DNA of 29,871 nt from a virus: IMG/VR virus record IMGVR_UViG_3300027985_000271, positions 1 to 29,871 of that record. The stretch is one strand, 5' to 3'. Below, piece by piece: positions 1 to 5,771 of this stretch; the stretch's first letter is position 1, and each line of letters opens with the position of its first letter. A model generated the notes under the pieces. It searched no databases. It worked only from the letters and a program-made list of their open reading frames with translations, and was not told where the DNA came from. The translations under genes were made by a program, and so were the position numbers.

Positions 1-774
1 AGCATCGAGGAGATCGAACCAAATGACCTTAAAGAATTCACCCAGTGCCATTTCTTCGCCGGTATTGGAGTCTGGAGCCACGCCCTGCGCCTTGCCAGGT
101 GGCCTGACGAGCGCCCAGTCTGGACGGGATCCTGCCCTTGCCAACCTTTCTCCAGCGCTGGCAAAGCTACTGGGTTTGCTGACGAGCGGCACCTGTGGCC
201 CTCTTTCTTCCACCTCATCGAGGAGTGTCGCCCTGCAGTCGTCTTTGGCGAACAGGTTGCAAGCAAAGACGGCCTTGCTTGGCTCGACCTTGTATACGCT
301 GACCTGGAAGGAGCGCGCTACGCCGTCGGGGCTGCCGATCTGTGCGCTGCGGGCGTCGGCGCGCCGCATATCCGGCAACGACTTTACTGGGTGGCCGACT
401 CCGACGACACGGGATTACAAGGGGGAGAGCGGATCAGGACGGCAGGAGAGGAAAGGCCATCCGGCGGACACTCTGCCGAACGCGGCCGCCTTGGCGGGGT
501 GGCCGACGCCGACCACTCAAGACAACAACCAGGTCTATTCGCCGGAGCACCCGAATCGAGGAACGACGCTGGGCGGAGCGGCCCGACTAACGGCTTCTGG
601 CGAGATGCTGACTGGCTCAGCTGCCGGGATGGAAAGTGGAGGCCGGTTGAACCCGGCACACGCCCGCTGGCTAATGGGGCTCCCGCCAGAGTGGGCCGCC
701 TGCGCGCCTACGGCAACGCCATCAACGCCTACCAAGCCGAAACGTTCATAACTGCTTATTTGGAGACACTGTGA
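1..774 (+). CDS. C5-cytosine DNA methyltransferase, 5' partial
   Basis: Frame +1 is open from the first base to the TGA at 772-774, so the gene begins left of the window. The translation shows the ordered motifs of a bacterial or phage C5-cytosine methyltransferase: FAGIG (motif I, AdoMet binding) near codon 20, PCQPFS (motif IV) with the catalytic Cys codon at 139-141, FGEQVAS replacing the usual ENV (motif VI), [11 protein letters not shown] (motif VIII), and [12 protein letters not shown] (motif X) near the C-terminus. The target-recognition stretch between VIII and X is short (about 80 residues), typical of small phage enzymes. Expected role: methylation of phage DNA against host restriction. 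The GEQV variant is, to my knowledge, common in phage members. The stop overlaps the next start (TGATG). Family certain, specificity unknown. Confidence 0.93.
   Translation, partial: SIEEIEPNDLKEFTQCHFFAGIGVWSHALRLARWPDERPVWTGSCPCQPFSSAGKATGFADERHLWPSFFHLIEECRPAVVFGEQVASKDGLAWLDLVYADLEGARYAVGAADLCAAGVGAPHIRQRLYWVADSDDTGLQGGERIRTAGEERPSGGHSAERGRLGGVADADHSRQQPGLFAGAPESRNDAGRSGPTNGFWRDADWLSCRDGKWRPVEPGTRPLANGAPARVGRLRAYGNAINAYQAETFITAYLETL
23..751 (+). CDS. Long +2-frame ORF inside the methyltransferase gene, possible dual-coding gene
   Basis: A 242-codon ATG-to-stop ORF lies almost entirely inside the methyltransferase gene in the +2 frame. It is rich in Ser, Thr, Pro and Ala and contains a doubled GWPTPTT motif, then [11 protein letters not shown] and [16 protein letters not shown] near its C-terminus. 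I recall proteins with this wording (WPTPTxRD repeats, a LNPxxxxWLMGxPPEW end) as standalone database entries from phages, sometimes labelled methyltransferase-associated. That is memory, not a search. No strong ribosome-binding site is visible before ATG 23 and no function is known. The other frame has the complete methyltransferase motif order, so this is an additional frame, not a frameshifted enzyme. It could still be a passive shadow of a conserved high-GC gene. Confidence 0.4.
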   Translation: MTLKNSPSAISSPVLESGATPCALPGGLTSAQSGRDPALANLSPALAKLLGLLTSGTCGPLSSTSSRSVALQSSLANRLQAKTALLGSTLYTLTWKERATPSGLPICALRASARRISGNDFTGWPTPTTRDYKGESGSGRQERKGHPADTLPNAAALAGWPTPTTQDNNQVYSPEHPNRGTTLGGAARLTASGEMLTGSAAGMESGGRLNPAHARWLMGLPPEWAACAPTATPSTPTKPKRS

Positions 775-1310
775 TGCAAACGGAAATCAAAATGCCGCTT
801 AGTAAGGTGGTCAAGGCGCTGCTGGTGTTTGCCGCGCGCGGTGACGTTCGTTATTACCTAAACGGGGTGCATGTGCGCCGCGAAGGGGACGGGGTGTTGC
901 TGGAAGCCACAGACGGGCACCGACTCCTGCGGGTGTGGCTTCACGATACCCTCGGGTTTGACGATGCGGGCACCGATTTAATCTTGTGCCGTGAGCAGCT
1001 AGATATGGCGGTCAAGGCGTATAAAGACTTGCGCTTTTCCGGGCTACAACTGCACGACATAACGCTGAAAACCATAGACGGGCGCTTCCCAGATGTGCCC
1101 CGCGTCTTGGGCCGTGAGCCCCGGGAGAAAGCCACGGGGGTAGAATTGGGGCTACTTAGCACTAGCGCGAAGGCCCTTAGCCTACTTTCCCCCTTCGGGG
1201 TGCACGAGGTAAAGCAGGGGTCGAAAACATCTCTGCTAGGCCAGATTGAACTAACGGGCGACTTCTTTGGCGGCCGCTTTCACGCGGTCATTATGGGCGC
1301 GCGGGTTTAA
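774..1310 (+). CDS. Beta sliding-clamp-like protein (mainly DnaN middle domain)
   Basis: A 178-residue protein. DVRYYLNG (from residue 24), ATDGHRL (45-51) and DGRFPD (102-107) line up in order and spacing with domain 2 of the E. coli DNA polymerase III beta clamp, which carries near-identical wording. The last 50 residues (LGLLSTSAKALSLL) may be a short piece of domain 3. A complete clamp subunit has three such domains and about 366 residues, so this is a one-domain derivative. I infer either a multimeric mini-clamp for phage replication or a protein that engages host clamp partners. The ATG at 774 overlaps the methyltransferase stop; a GTG at 771 is an alternative start. It stands with a HAD phosphatase and a PrimPol-helicase in the DNA-metabolism block. 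Confidence 0.8.
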   Translation: MQTEIKMPLSKVVKALLVFAARGDVRYYLNGVHVRREGDGVLLEATDGHRLLRVWLHDTLGFDDAGTDLILCREQLDMAVKAYKDLRFSGLQLHDITLKTIDGRFPDVPRVLGREPREKATGVELGLLSTSAKALSLLSPFGVHEVKQGSKTSLLGQIELTGDFFGGRFHAVIMGARV

Positions 1311-1324
1311 CCGGAGACAACGCA

Positions 1325-1807
1325 ATGCTTATTTTCACTGATATAGACGGCACGTTGTTTAACAACGAGCACCGCGTGGACGGTATCCCGCAGGACAAGA
1401 GCACGACACAATGCTGGCATGAGTTCAACGCTCGGCACATCTACGACACGCCCATCGCGTATCGCATTGACCTGCTCAAGCTGCTGGCGCTGACGAATAC
1501 AGTGGTGTACGTCACCAGCCGCACGTCAACGTTCTTTGACAGTACCCTGGCGCAGCTGAACATGGCCGGCTGCCCTACCGGGCGGTTGCTGATGCGCGGA
1601 TCTGGTGATAACCGGCACGCTGCAGATTTCAAGATAAGCCAGATCAAAACGCTTATTTGGAATTCCGATGAGTTCGGTTTCATTGACGACGACAAAGTGG
1701 TGTGCGCCAGGGTCGCGCATGAGTTTAGCAATGCGCGGATTATCAAGGTTCCGAGCCAGTGCTGCGCTTATCTGGCGTCCAGCAGGGGGTTGCACGATGA
1801 ACGGTAA
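1325..1807 (+). CDS. HAD-superfamily phosphatase
   Basis: A 160-residue protein with the HAD signature: DIDGT at residues 6-10 (motif I, nucleophile Asp6 and acid/base Asp8), a YVTSRTS strand end near residue 62 (motif II), a lysine in the middle region (motif III) and IDDDK at 120-124 (motif IV). The small, capless shape and the phage context resemble 3'-phosphatase domains of the polynucleotide kinase-phosphatase type or phage nucleotidases, but the substrate cannot be read from the sequence. GGAG at about 1312 serves the ATG at 1325. The 3' end overlaps the next small gene by 11 bp, suggesting coupled translation. Confidence 0.75.
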   Translation: MLIFTDIDGTLFNNEHRVDGIPQDKSTTQCWHEFNARHIYDTPIAYRIDLLKLLALTNTVVYVTSRTSTFFDSTLAQLNMAGCPTGRLLMRGSGDNRHAADFKISQIKTLIWNSDEFGFIDDDKVVCARVAHEFSNARIIKVPSQCCAYLASSRGLHDER

Positions 1808-1889
1808 TTTTAATATCGAAGCCGCGGCGCTGGCGTTGGTTGCCATCGTGGCCTTCTGCTTCTTGTTTGTTGTTTTTATTTCAATGTGA
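1797..1889 (+). CDS. 30-aa single-pass membrane peptide
   Basis: A 30-codon ORF starting inside the end of the HAD gene. After a polar MNGNFN start, nearly all residues are hydrophobic (Ala, Leu, Val, Ile, Phe), enough for one membrane helix. Overlapping start and location in a run of coupled small genes favour translation. No family recognised. It could be a phage inner-membrane micropeptide, for example an exclusion or inhibitor peptide, but nothing shows this directly. Confidence 0.5.
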   Translation: MNGNFNIEAAALALVAIVAFCFLFVVFISM

Positions 1890-1899
1890 GGACTGAAAA

Positions 1900-2172
1900 A
1901 TGAGCAAAGCAACAGAACGCGCGGTGGAACTCCACCGCACCATGACTCCACACCAGATGGCGCTTCAGATTGTTGAACTGCAAGACGCGCTAGAGCTGGC
2001 GGAAGAGGCGGTGCGGGCGAAGCAGCAGGCCGTACCTGAAGGCTGGCAGTTGGTGCCGGTTGAGCCGACAGTTGATATGCTGGAGGCGACATGCGAGCGC
2101 GGGAACTACGCCAGAAACGTATGGGAAGCCATGCTCGCCGCCGCGCCGAAGCTGGAAGGCGGTGCGGCATGA
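1900..2172 (+). CDS. Small phage protein with GWQLVPVEPT motif
   Basis: A 90-residue protein: an N-terminal helical segment, a Glu/Ala-rich helix (residues 25-42), then GWQLVPVEPT and a C-terminal WEAMLAAAP segment. The GWxLVPxEPTxxM...MLAAAP pattern recurs in small early proteins of many phages of Gram-negative hosts, with no assigned function that I know. The start is ATG 1900 behind TGAGGACTGAAAA. The stop overlaps the next start (ATGA at 2169-2172). The first and last bases of this gene are echoed in the 12-codon relic at 2675-2713. Confidence 0.7.
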   Translation: MSKATERAVELHRTMTPHQMALQIVELQDALELAEEAVRAKQQAVPEGWQLVPVEPTVDMLEATCERGNYARNVWEAMLAAAPKLEGGAA

Positions 2173-2450
2173 GCCGCTGCGCTAAGGGCTACGGATGCTT
2201 GGCGGAATACTTCGCCAAGTGGCGGCAGAAGTACAAGGGCGCGCGTACGTTAGACGAAATTATCGCTATAGACTACCGCCTAAAGAAGATGAATTGCGCT
2301 GTGCGCAAGCAGGCGACGCGCACTGTGGTTGACGCCGCCGCCTTTCACGAAGCGGTCGACAGGATAAAGGAGGAAACGGTTAATGCCAGACGGGCTAAAC
2401 GAGTTGCGGAGCGTATGGACCGAACTGCGCTACGGTCAGCGTGGATGTAG
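2169..2450 (+). CDS. Small basic hypothetical protein
   Basis: A 93-residue Lys/Arg-rich protein starting at ATG 2169, which overlaps the previous stop as ATGA. It has CAKGYGC near the N-terminus, a WRQKYKG segment and a long basic helix at the end (RRAKRVAERMDR). I do not recognise a family. The basic character and early position would suit a nucleic-acid-binding or host-takeover protein, but that is only inference. The reading frame also extends upstream inside the previous gene; the ATGA overlap favours the 2169 start. Confidence 0.6.
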   Translation: MSRCAKGYGCLAEYFAKWRQKYKGARTLDEIIAIDYRLKKMNCAVRKQATRTVVDAAAFHEAVDRIKEETVNARRAKRVAERMDRTALRSAWM

Positions 2451-2517
2451 CTTTGAAGACGATTACCGTCTGCTGCGGTGCCTAGTCACAACGACGGTTA
2501 TCAAAGCGCAGGGGTAA
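2383..2517 (+). CDS. 44-aa hypothetical protein overlapping the 3' end of the previous gene
   Basis: An ATG at 2383 sits 9 nt behind a perfect Shine-Dalgarno AAGGAGG (2367-2373), the best in this part of the window. It opens a 44-codon frame (start MPDGLNELRSVW, end VTTTVIKAQG). It overlaps the previous gene by 68 bp in another frame and ends four bases before the promoter-like element at 2521. No homology recognised. The strong ribosome-binding site is the main argument for it being real. Confidence 0.5.
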   Translation: MPDGLNELRSVWTELRYGQRGCSFEDDYRLLRCLVTTTVIKAQG

Positions 2518-2520
2518 ACG

Positions 2521-2549
2521 TTGGTTTTGCGATGGCGATGCGCTATGCT
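2521..2549 (+). promoter_or_regulatory. Sigma70-like promoter for the RNA element
   Basis: TTGGTT (2521-2526) and TATGCT (2544-2549) are separated by exactly 17 bp. Matches to TTGACA and TATAAT are 3/6 and 4/6, so the score alone is weak. The predicted start, about 7 nt downstream, coincides with the first bases of the structured RNA at 2554. That coincidence is the main support. Confidence 0.45.
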
Positions 2550-2553
2550 GTAA

Positions 2554-2660
2554 TCGCCAAACCTTAAATTTATGAGTGAGCCCCGAGCTGCATACGCGCT
2601 CCCCGACTCATAGGGGAGAAGGTTTGGCGACCTGCGTGTGCAGCTCGGGGCTTTTGTTTT
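2554..2660 (+). ncRNA. Structured RNA with interleaved helices (pseudoknot or terminator/antiterminator switch)
   Basis: Four helices can be read by eye. A: TCGCCAAACCTT (2554-2565) with its exact complement at 2619-2630, 12 bp. B: AGCCCCGAGCTGCA (2579-2592), exactly complementary to 2639-2652, extended through 2598/2633 to 20 pairs including two G-U. C: CTCCCC (2599-2604) with GGGGAG (2613-2618). D: TATGAGT (2571-2577) with ACTCATA (2606-2612), which lies in the loop of C. A encloses D and B encloses C, but A/D and B/C cross. They therefore form either a double pseudoknot or two mutually exclusive folds. B is followed by CTTTTGTTTT. Fewer than ten bases are in no helix. It lies between a promoter-like site and the leader of the primase-helicase gene. 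Confidence 0.6.
2579..2660 (+). terminator. Rho-independent terminator formed by helix B
   Basis: The 20-bp helix B (2579-2598 with 2633-2652) encloses the small hairpin C and is followed by CTTTTGTTTT to 2660, a U-rich tract. The loop (34 nt) is longer than in simple terminators. It ends immediately before AGGAG (2661-2665), the ribosome-binding site of the short ORF coupled to the primase gene, so termination here would shut off replication-gene expression. Confidence 0.55.
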
Positions 2661-2674
2661 AGGAGCCTTGAAAA

Positions 2675-2713
2675 ATGGAAAGCAACAAGAGCACCCTAGG
2701 CGGTGCGGCATGA
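2675..2713 (+). pseudogene. 12-codon leader ORF, probable deletion relic of the gene at 1900-2172
   Basis: AGGAG (2661-2665) precedes ATG 2675, which opens a 12-codon frame (MESNKSTLGGAA) ending in ATGA overlap with the primase start. Its beginning (TGAAAAATG, then AAAGCAACA) matches the start of the gene at 1900. Its end lies in an 18-bp block (2698-2715) identical to 2157-2174, the end of that same gene. It therefore looks like a copy with about 80 codons deleted. It probably still works as a translated leader that brings ribosomes to the primase-helicase start. Confidence 0.55.
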
Positions 2714-2715
2714 GC
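2698..2715 (+). repeat. 18-bp direct repeat with 2157-2174
   Basis: AGGCGGTGCGGCATGAGC occurs here and at 2157-2174. In both places it ends a frame in GGAA-stop and starts the next gene through ATGA. It marks the duplication described for the relic ORF and could support recombination that would delete or duplicate the intervening 541 bp, including the RNA element. Confidence 0.8.
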
Positions 2716-5331
2716 TACTTTCAGAAACAGGGCCGCGCCCTGCTGGCCAACGGTTATCTGATCGTTCCTATCAAGCCGGGGCACAAGCGCCCTGCGCTGT
2801 CTAACTGGCAAACCTCACGCCTTGGCGCGTCCGACCTGTCAGCCTACCCCCATCACGGTGTCGGCATCCTCTGCGGCCAAGGGGCCCACCCCGTCGCCGC
2901 TATCGATATCGACACCACCGACGAAGCCTTGGCGCTGCAGTTCTCCGCGTGGTGTCACGACAACCTGGGCGTGACTGTCGAGCGGGTAGGCAATGCGCCT
3001 AAGGTGCTGCTCGTCTACCGCGCGGCCGAGGCGGGCTGGGGCAAGTGCACCGGCGCATGGTTCGAGGACGAGCTGGGCTTGCCGCATCGCCTGGAGGTGC
3101 TGGGCAAGGGGCAGCAATTCGTCGCCTACCACACGCACCCGGATACCGGAAAGCCTTACGAGTGGACGGACTTCTTCGGCGGGTTGGAGGCGATGCGCGC
3201 GGACGAGTTACCTGTCGTAACGGCGGAGCAGATTACTCTGGCGTTGCGCGTGTTCGAGGAAATGGCCGAGGCGTCGGGCCTGGTGCGCCGCAGTGCGGCG
3301 GAGGCGACCGTGCCGGCGGAGCCGGTAGAGCGTACCCCGCGCGAAGAAGATGACTTCTTTGGCCGGGTCAATGAGTCGGCGCTGCAAGGCCTTGGGTTGT
3401 GGGTGCCGCGGCTCATCCCTTCGGCACGGGAGTATAACGAAGGGTATCGCGTCTCGTCGGTGGACTTGGGGCGCGATCTCGAGGAAGACCTTTCTATTGT
3501 TCCTGACGGCATCGTCGATTTCGGCGTGGCCGACATGGGCGACGAGCGCAAGGGCAAGCGCACTCCGATCGACCTGGTGCTGGAATGGGCGCCGCAGCTG
3601 TTCGACGATCCGCTCGACGCGCCGGTGACGCCTTACGATGCCGCGCTGTGGTTATGCGAGTGCATGGGCACGCCAAAGGAAGATCTGGGCTTCGGCTTGC
3701 GCCGGCAGAAAGAGAAGGCCGCCGAGCGTAGCGCCAAGCGCATCGCGCTCGAGGCGCTGGCCGCCAAGGTGCAAGAGTGCGATGACTCCATCCAGCTGCT
3801 GGACGATGTGGCCAAGGACGCGCGCGAACTGCTGAGGGAAACCCCAGCGCTGCAGGTGGAAGTCGCTGCGCTGCTCAAGCGCCGTTTCCATGAGCTGACC
3901 GGCGTCACCATGCCGCAGGGCGATCTGAATAAGGCCCTGCGTGAGCCGTCGGCCCCCACTGTTAAATCCCGCAGGCCGTTGACCGAGTTCGGCAACGCCG
4001 AGCGCATGCTGGACAAGTACGGCCAAGGGCTGATGTACGTCCCCGAGTTTCAATCGTGGTTTTGCTGGAATGGGATTTATTGGCGCAAGGCGTCTGACGT
4101 GGAAATCGCGCATCTGGCGAAGGAAACCGTCAAAGGCCTGGTGTCCGAGCTGGAGGACCACGAAGCCGCCGAGTTCTTCAAGTTCTGCGCCATTAGCCAG
4201 CGGGCGCAGATGGTGGGCAATATGGTCACACTGGCGCGTTCAGACCCGCGCGTCATGGTGCCGGCAGCCGAGCTCGACAAGCACCAGCACCTGGTCGGGG
4301 CGCTCAATGGCGTGATCGACCTGCATACAGGCGAATTGCTACCCCCCGATCCTGAGTTGCGCATCACCAAAGTAGTGGGCTGCGACTACGACCCTGACGC
4401 GCAGGCGCCTTTGTTCGAGCAGACTGTGCTCGATGTGTTCAACGACGACGCGGAAACCGCCGCCTTTTTCCAGCGGCTGGTGGGCTACACGATGACCGGC
4501 GACCCCAAGGAGGACATCCTGGTCATCCCCCACGGCAATGGCTCTAATGGCAAGTCCACCGTGCTCGGCGCTGTCCGCCGCGCATTTGGTGACTACGCCC
4601 GGGCGGCAGACGCCTCGACATTCGTAAGCGACGGCCGAGGCGGCAATGCCGGAGGCCCACGGGAGGATGTACTGCGGCTGAAGGGGGCGCGCTTCGTCTA
4701 CGTCAACGAACCGGACGAAAACAGCGAGCTACGCGAGGGCTCCGTAAAGGCCATGTCAGGGGGCGATGCGCTGTCGGCGCGGGGGGTGCACGGCAAAGAG
4801 ACGGTGGAGTTTCTGCCGTCGTTTGTGGTGTTCATGCCGACCAACCACAAGCCCATCGTCAAGGGCTCGGACAACGGGATTTGGCGCCGCCTTATGCTGC
4901 TGCCCTTTACACGCAATTTCGAGGCCGATCCGACTATCGTCAAGGACCCCCAGCGTGAGGAAAAGTTGGGGGATGAGCTGCCAGGGATCTTGGCCTGGAT
5001 AGTGCGTGGCGCACTCGCTTATTCGCGCCAGGGTTTGCGCGCGGTAGGCTCGGTTAAGGCGGCACGCGATGCCTACCGGGAGCAGATGGACTTGCTTTCT
5101 GAGTGGCTGGAAGAGTGCTGCGAGGTGGGCGACGGGCTAGCGTCGTCGTCGACGGAGCTGTGGGCGTCGTGGTTTGAGTTCGCAAAAAATCGCGGGTTAC
5201 TGTCGTATGTAAAAAATAGCGTGTCGCTCGGTAGGCGACTCGAATCGCGGTTCCCGATGTTCAAAGGGTCGCGCGGGGTGCGAATGCGCAAAGGATTGCG
5301 GATTCGTGACGATTTCGACGCGTTGGTGTGA
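2710..5331 (+). CDS. PrimPol / D5-type primase-helicase (P4 alpha-like replication protein)
   Basis: An 873-residue replication protein. The N-terminal part has the archaeo-eukaryotic primase (PrimPol) layout: a KPGHKRPAL start region, DID at residues 66-68 as metal-binding pair, and a downstream EVLGKGQQFVAYHTHPD strand with the basic/His catalytic motif. The C-terminal half is a superfamily 3 helicase of the pox D5/P4 type: Walker A GNGSNGKST (609-617), a hydrophobic strand ending in NEPDE as Walker B (about 662-670), FMPTNHKP, and the IWRR arginine-finger region (724-727). Such proteins prime and unwind from their own origin, often beside the gene. ATG 2710 is chosen because it overlaps the leader ORF (ATGA) and precedes the conserved N-terminus; an upstream in-frame extension would run through the terminator. 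Confidence 0.9.
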   Translation: MSYFQKQGRALLANGYLIVPIKPGHKRPALSNWQTSRLGASDLSAYPHHGVGILCGQGAHPVAAIDIDTTDEALALQFSAWCHDNLGVTVERVGNAPKVLLVYRAAEAGWGKCTGAWFEDELGLPHRLEVLGKGQQFVAYHTHPDTGKPYEWTDFFGGLEAMRADELPVVTAEQITLALRVFEEMAEASGLVRRSAAEATVPAEPVERTPREEDDFFGRVNESALQGLGLWVPRLIPSAREYNEGYRVSSVDLGRDLEEDLSIVPDGIVDFGVADMGDERKGKRTPIDLVLEWAPQLFDDPLDAPVTPYDAALWLCECMGTPKEDLGFGLRRQKEKAAERSAKRIALEALAAKVQECDDSIQLLDDVAKDARELLRETPALQVEVAALLKRRFHELTGVTMPQGDLNKALREPSAPTVKSRRPLTEFGNAERMLDKYGQGLMYVPEFQSWFCWNGIYWRKASDVEIAHLAKETVKGLVSELEDHEAAEFFKFCAISQRAQMVGNMVTLARSDPRVMVPAAELDKHQHLVGALNGVIDLHTGELLPPDPELRITKVVGCDYDPDAQAPLFEQTVLDVFNDDAETAAFFQRLVGYTMTGDPKEDILVIPHGNGSNGKSTVLGAVRRAFGDYARAADASTFVSDGRGGNAGGPREDVLRLKGARFVYVNEPDENSELREGSVKAMSGGDALSARGVHGKETVEFLPSFVVFMPTNHKPIVKGSDNGIWRRLMLLPFTRNFEADPTIVKDPQREEKLGDELPGILAWIVRGALAYSRQGLRAVGSVKAARDAYREQMDLLSEWLEECCEVGDGLASSSTELWASWFEFAKNRGLLSYVKNSVSLGRRLESRFPMFKGSRGVRMRKGLRIRDDFDALV

Positions 5332-5352
5332 CGTTTCGACGCTGATGTGAGG
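5313..5352 (+). repeat. Imperfect tandem repeat across the primase stop codon
   Basis: TTTCGACGCGTTGGTGTGA (5313-5331) is followed by TTTCGACGCTGATGTGAGG (5334-5352). The first copy ends in the stop codon of the primase-helicase gene. With the GTGTGGCGG iterons directly downstream, the repeats form a cluster at the end of the initiator gene. Confidence 0.6.
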
Positions 5353-5357
5353 CAAAA

Positions 5358-5458
5358 GTGTGGCGGGTGTGGCGGGTTAGGGCCTTTTTTCCATTATTTC
5401 TCTATACGTGTCAGGAAAAAATATGTAAAAAGGCCTCAACCCGCCACACCCGCCACAC
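5358..5458. repeat. Inverted repeat of doubled GTGTGGCGG iterons, candidate replication origin
   Basis: The left arm 5358-5378 is GTGTGGCGG twice in tandem plus GTT. The right arm 5438-5458 is its perfect 21-bp reverse complement. After one mismatch the pairing continues inwards through GGCCTTTTT (5381-5389) and AAAAAGGCC (5427-5435), giving about 32 bp per arm around an AT-rich centre of 37 bp. The T tracts lie on the loop side of the stem, not after it, so this is not an ordinary terminator. Tandem iterons, an AT-rich core and the position beside a P4 alpha-type initiator fit an origin. A strong hairpin ending transcription of the early block is the alternative. Confidence 0.55.
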
Positions 5459-5468
5459 CTAGTTAATT

Positions 5469-5482
5469 TGCAAAATTTTGCA
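5469..5482. promoter_or_regulatory. 14-bp perfect palindrome, operator-like
   Basis: TGCAAAATTTTGCA is a perfect palindrome 18 bp before the start of the HTH gene at 5501. A dimeric regulator, possibly that HTH protein itself, could bind here. No convincing -35/-10 pair is visible around it. Confidence 0.45.
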
Positions 5483-5500
5483 CATTTAGGAGGGCTAGCG

Positions 5501-5734
5501 ATGAAGAGGCAAATTGCGGTCGGGACGAGCGGCAAACGACTGGGCGAGGACAGTGGCCGCGCAAAGCTGACCAATTCGGAAGTGGACTTGATCAGAGCGC
5601 TGCACGCCGACCACGGCCTGACCTATCCGTCGCTGGCTGACAAGTTCGAAGTGAGCGTTTCGCTCATCGGTAAAATCTGCAGGTACCAGCGCCGTGCCGA
5701 AGTGGCCACCGAATGGCGTACACTCAACGACTAA
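5501..5734 (+). CDS. Small helix-turn-helix DNA-binding protein
   Basis: A 77-residue protein with AGGAGG (5489-5494) correctly spaced before ATG 5501. Residues about 20-67 (from GRAKLTNSEVDLIRALHADHG) show the layout AKLT-x-EV-x-IR-AL followed by a helix-turn-helix around YPSLADKFEVSVSLIGKICR, as in small phage proteins related to resolvase or HNH-associated HTH domains. Likely function is DNA binding, either transcription control or packaging assistance. It lies between the origin-like repeat and the terminase genes, and a palindrome precedes it. A frame extension upstream of 5501 lacks a ribosome-binding site. Confidence 0.7.
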   Translation: MKRQIAVGTSGKRLGEDSGRAKLTNSEVDLIRALHADHGLTYPSLADKFEVSVSLIGKICRYQRRAEVATEWRTLND

Positions 5735-5771
5735 GCGCTGGGTTTTACTAGGAGACAGGAGGCAGAGAGCT

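Noticed and set aside
391-774. A short independent gene starting at ATG 391
   Set aside because: It is the in-frame 3' part of the cytosine methyltransferase, whose frame is open from base 1 with motifs IV, VI and VIII before this ATG.
5358-5458. Simple bidirectional terminator
   Set aside because: The T tracts lie at the loop side of the stem instead of following it, and the arms are tandem iterons, so it is better treated as an origin candidate, though a transcription-blocking hairpin remains possible.
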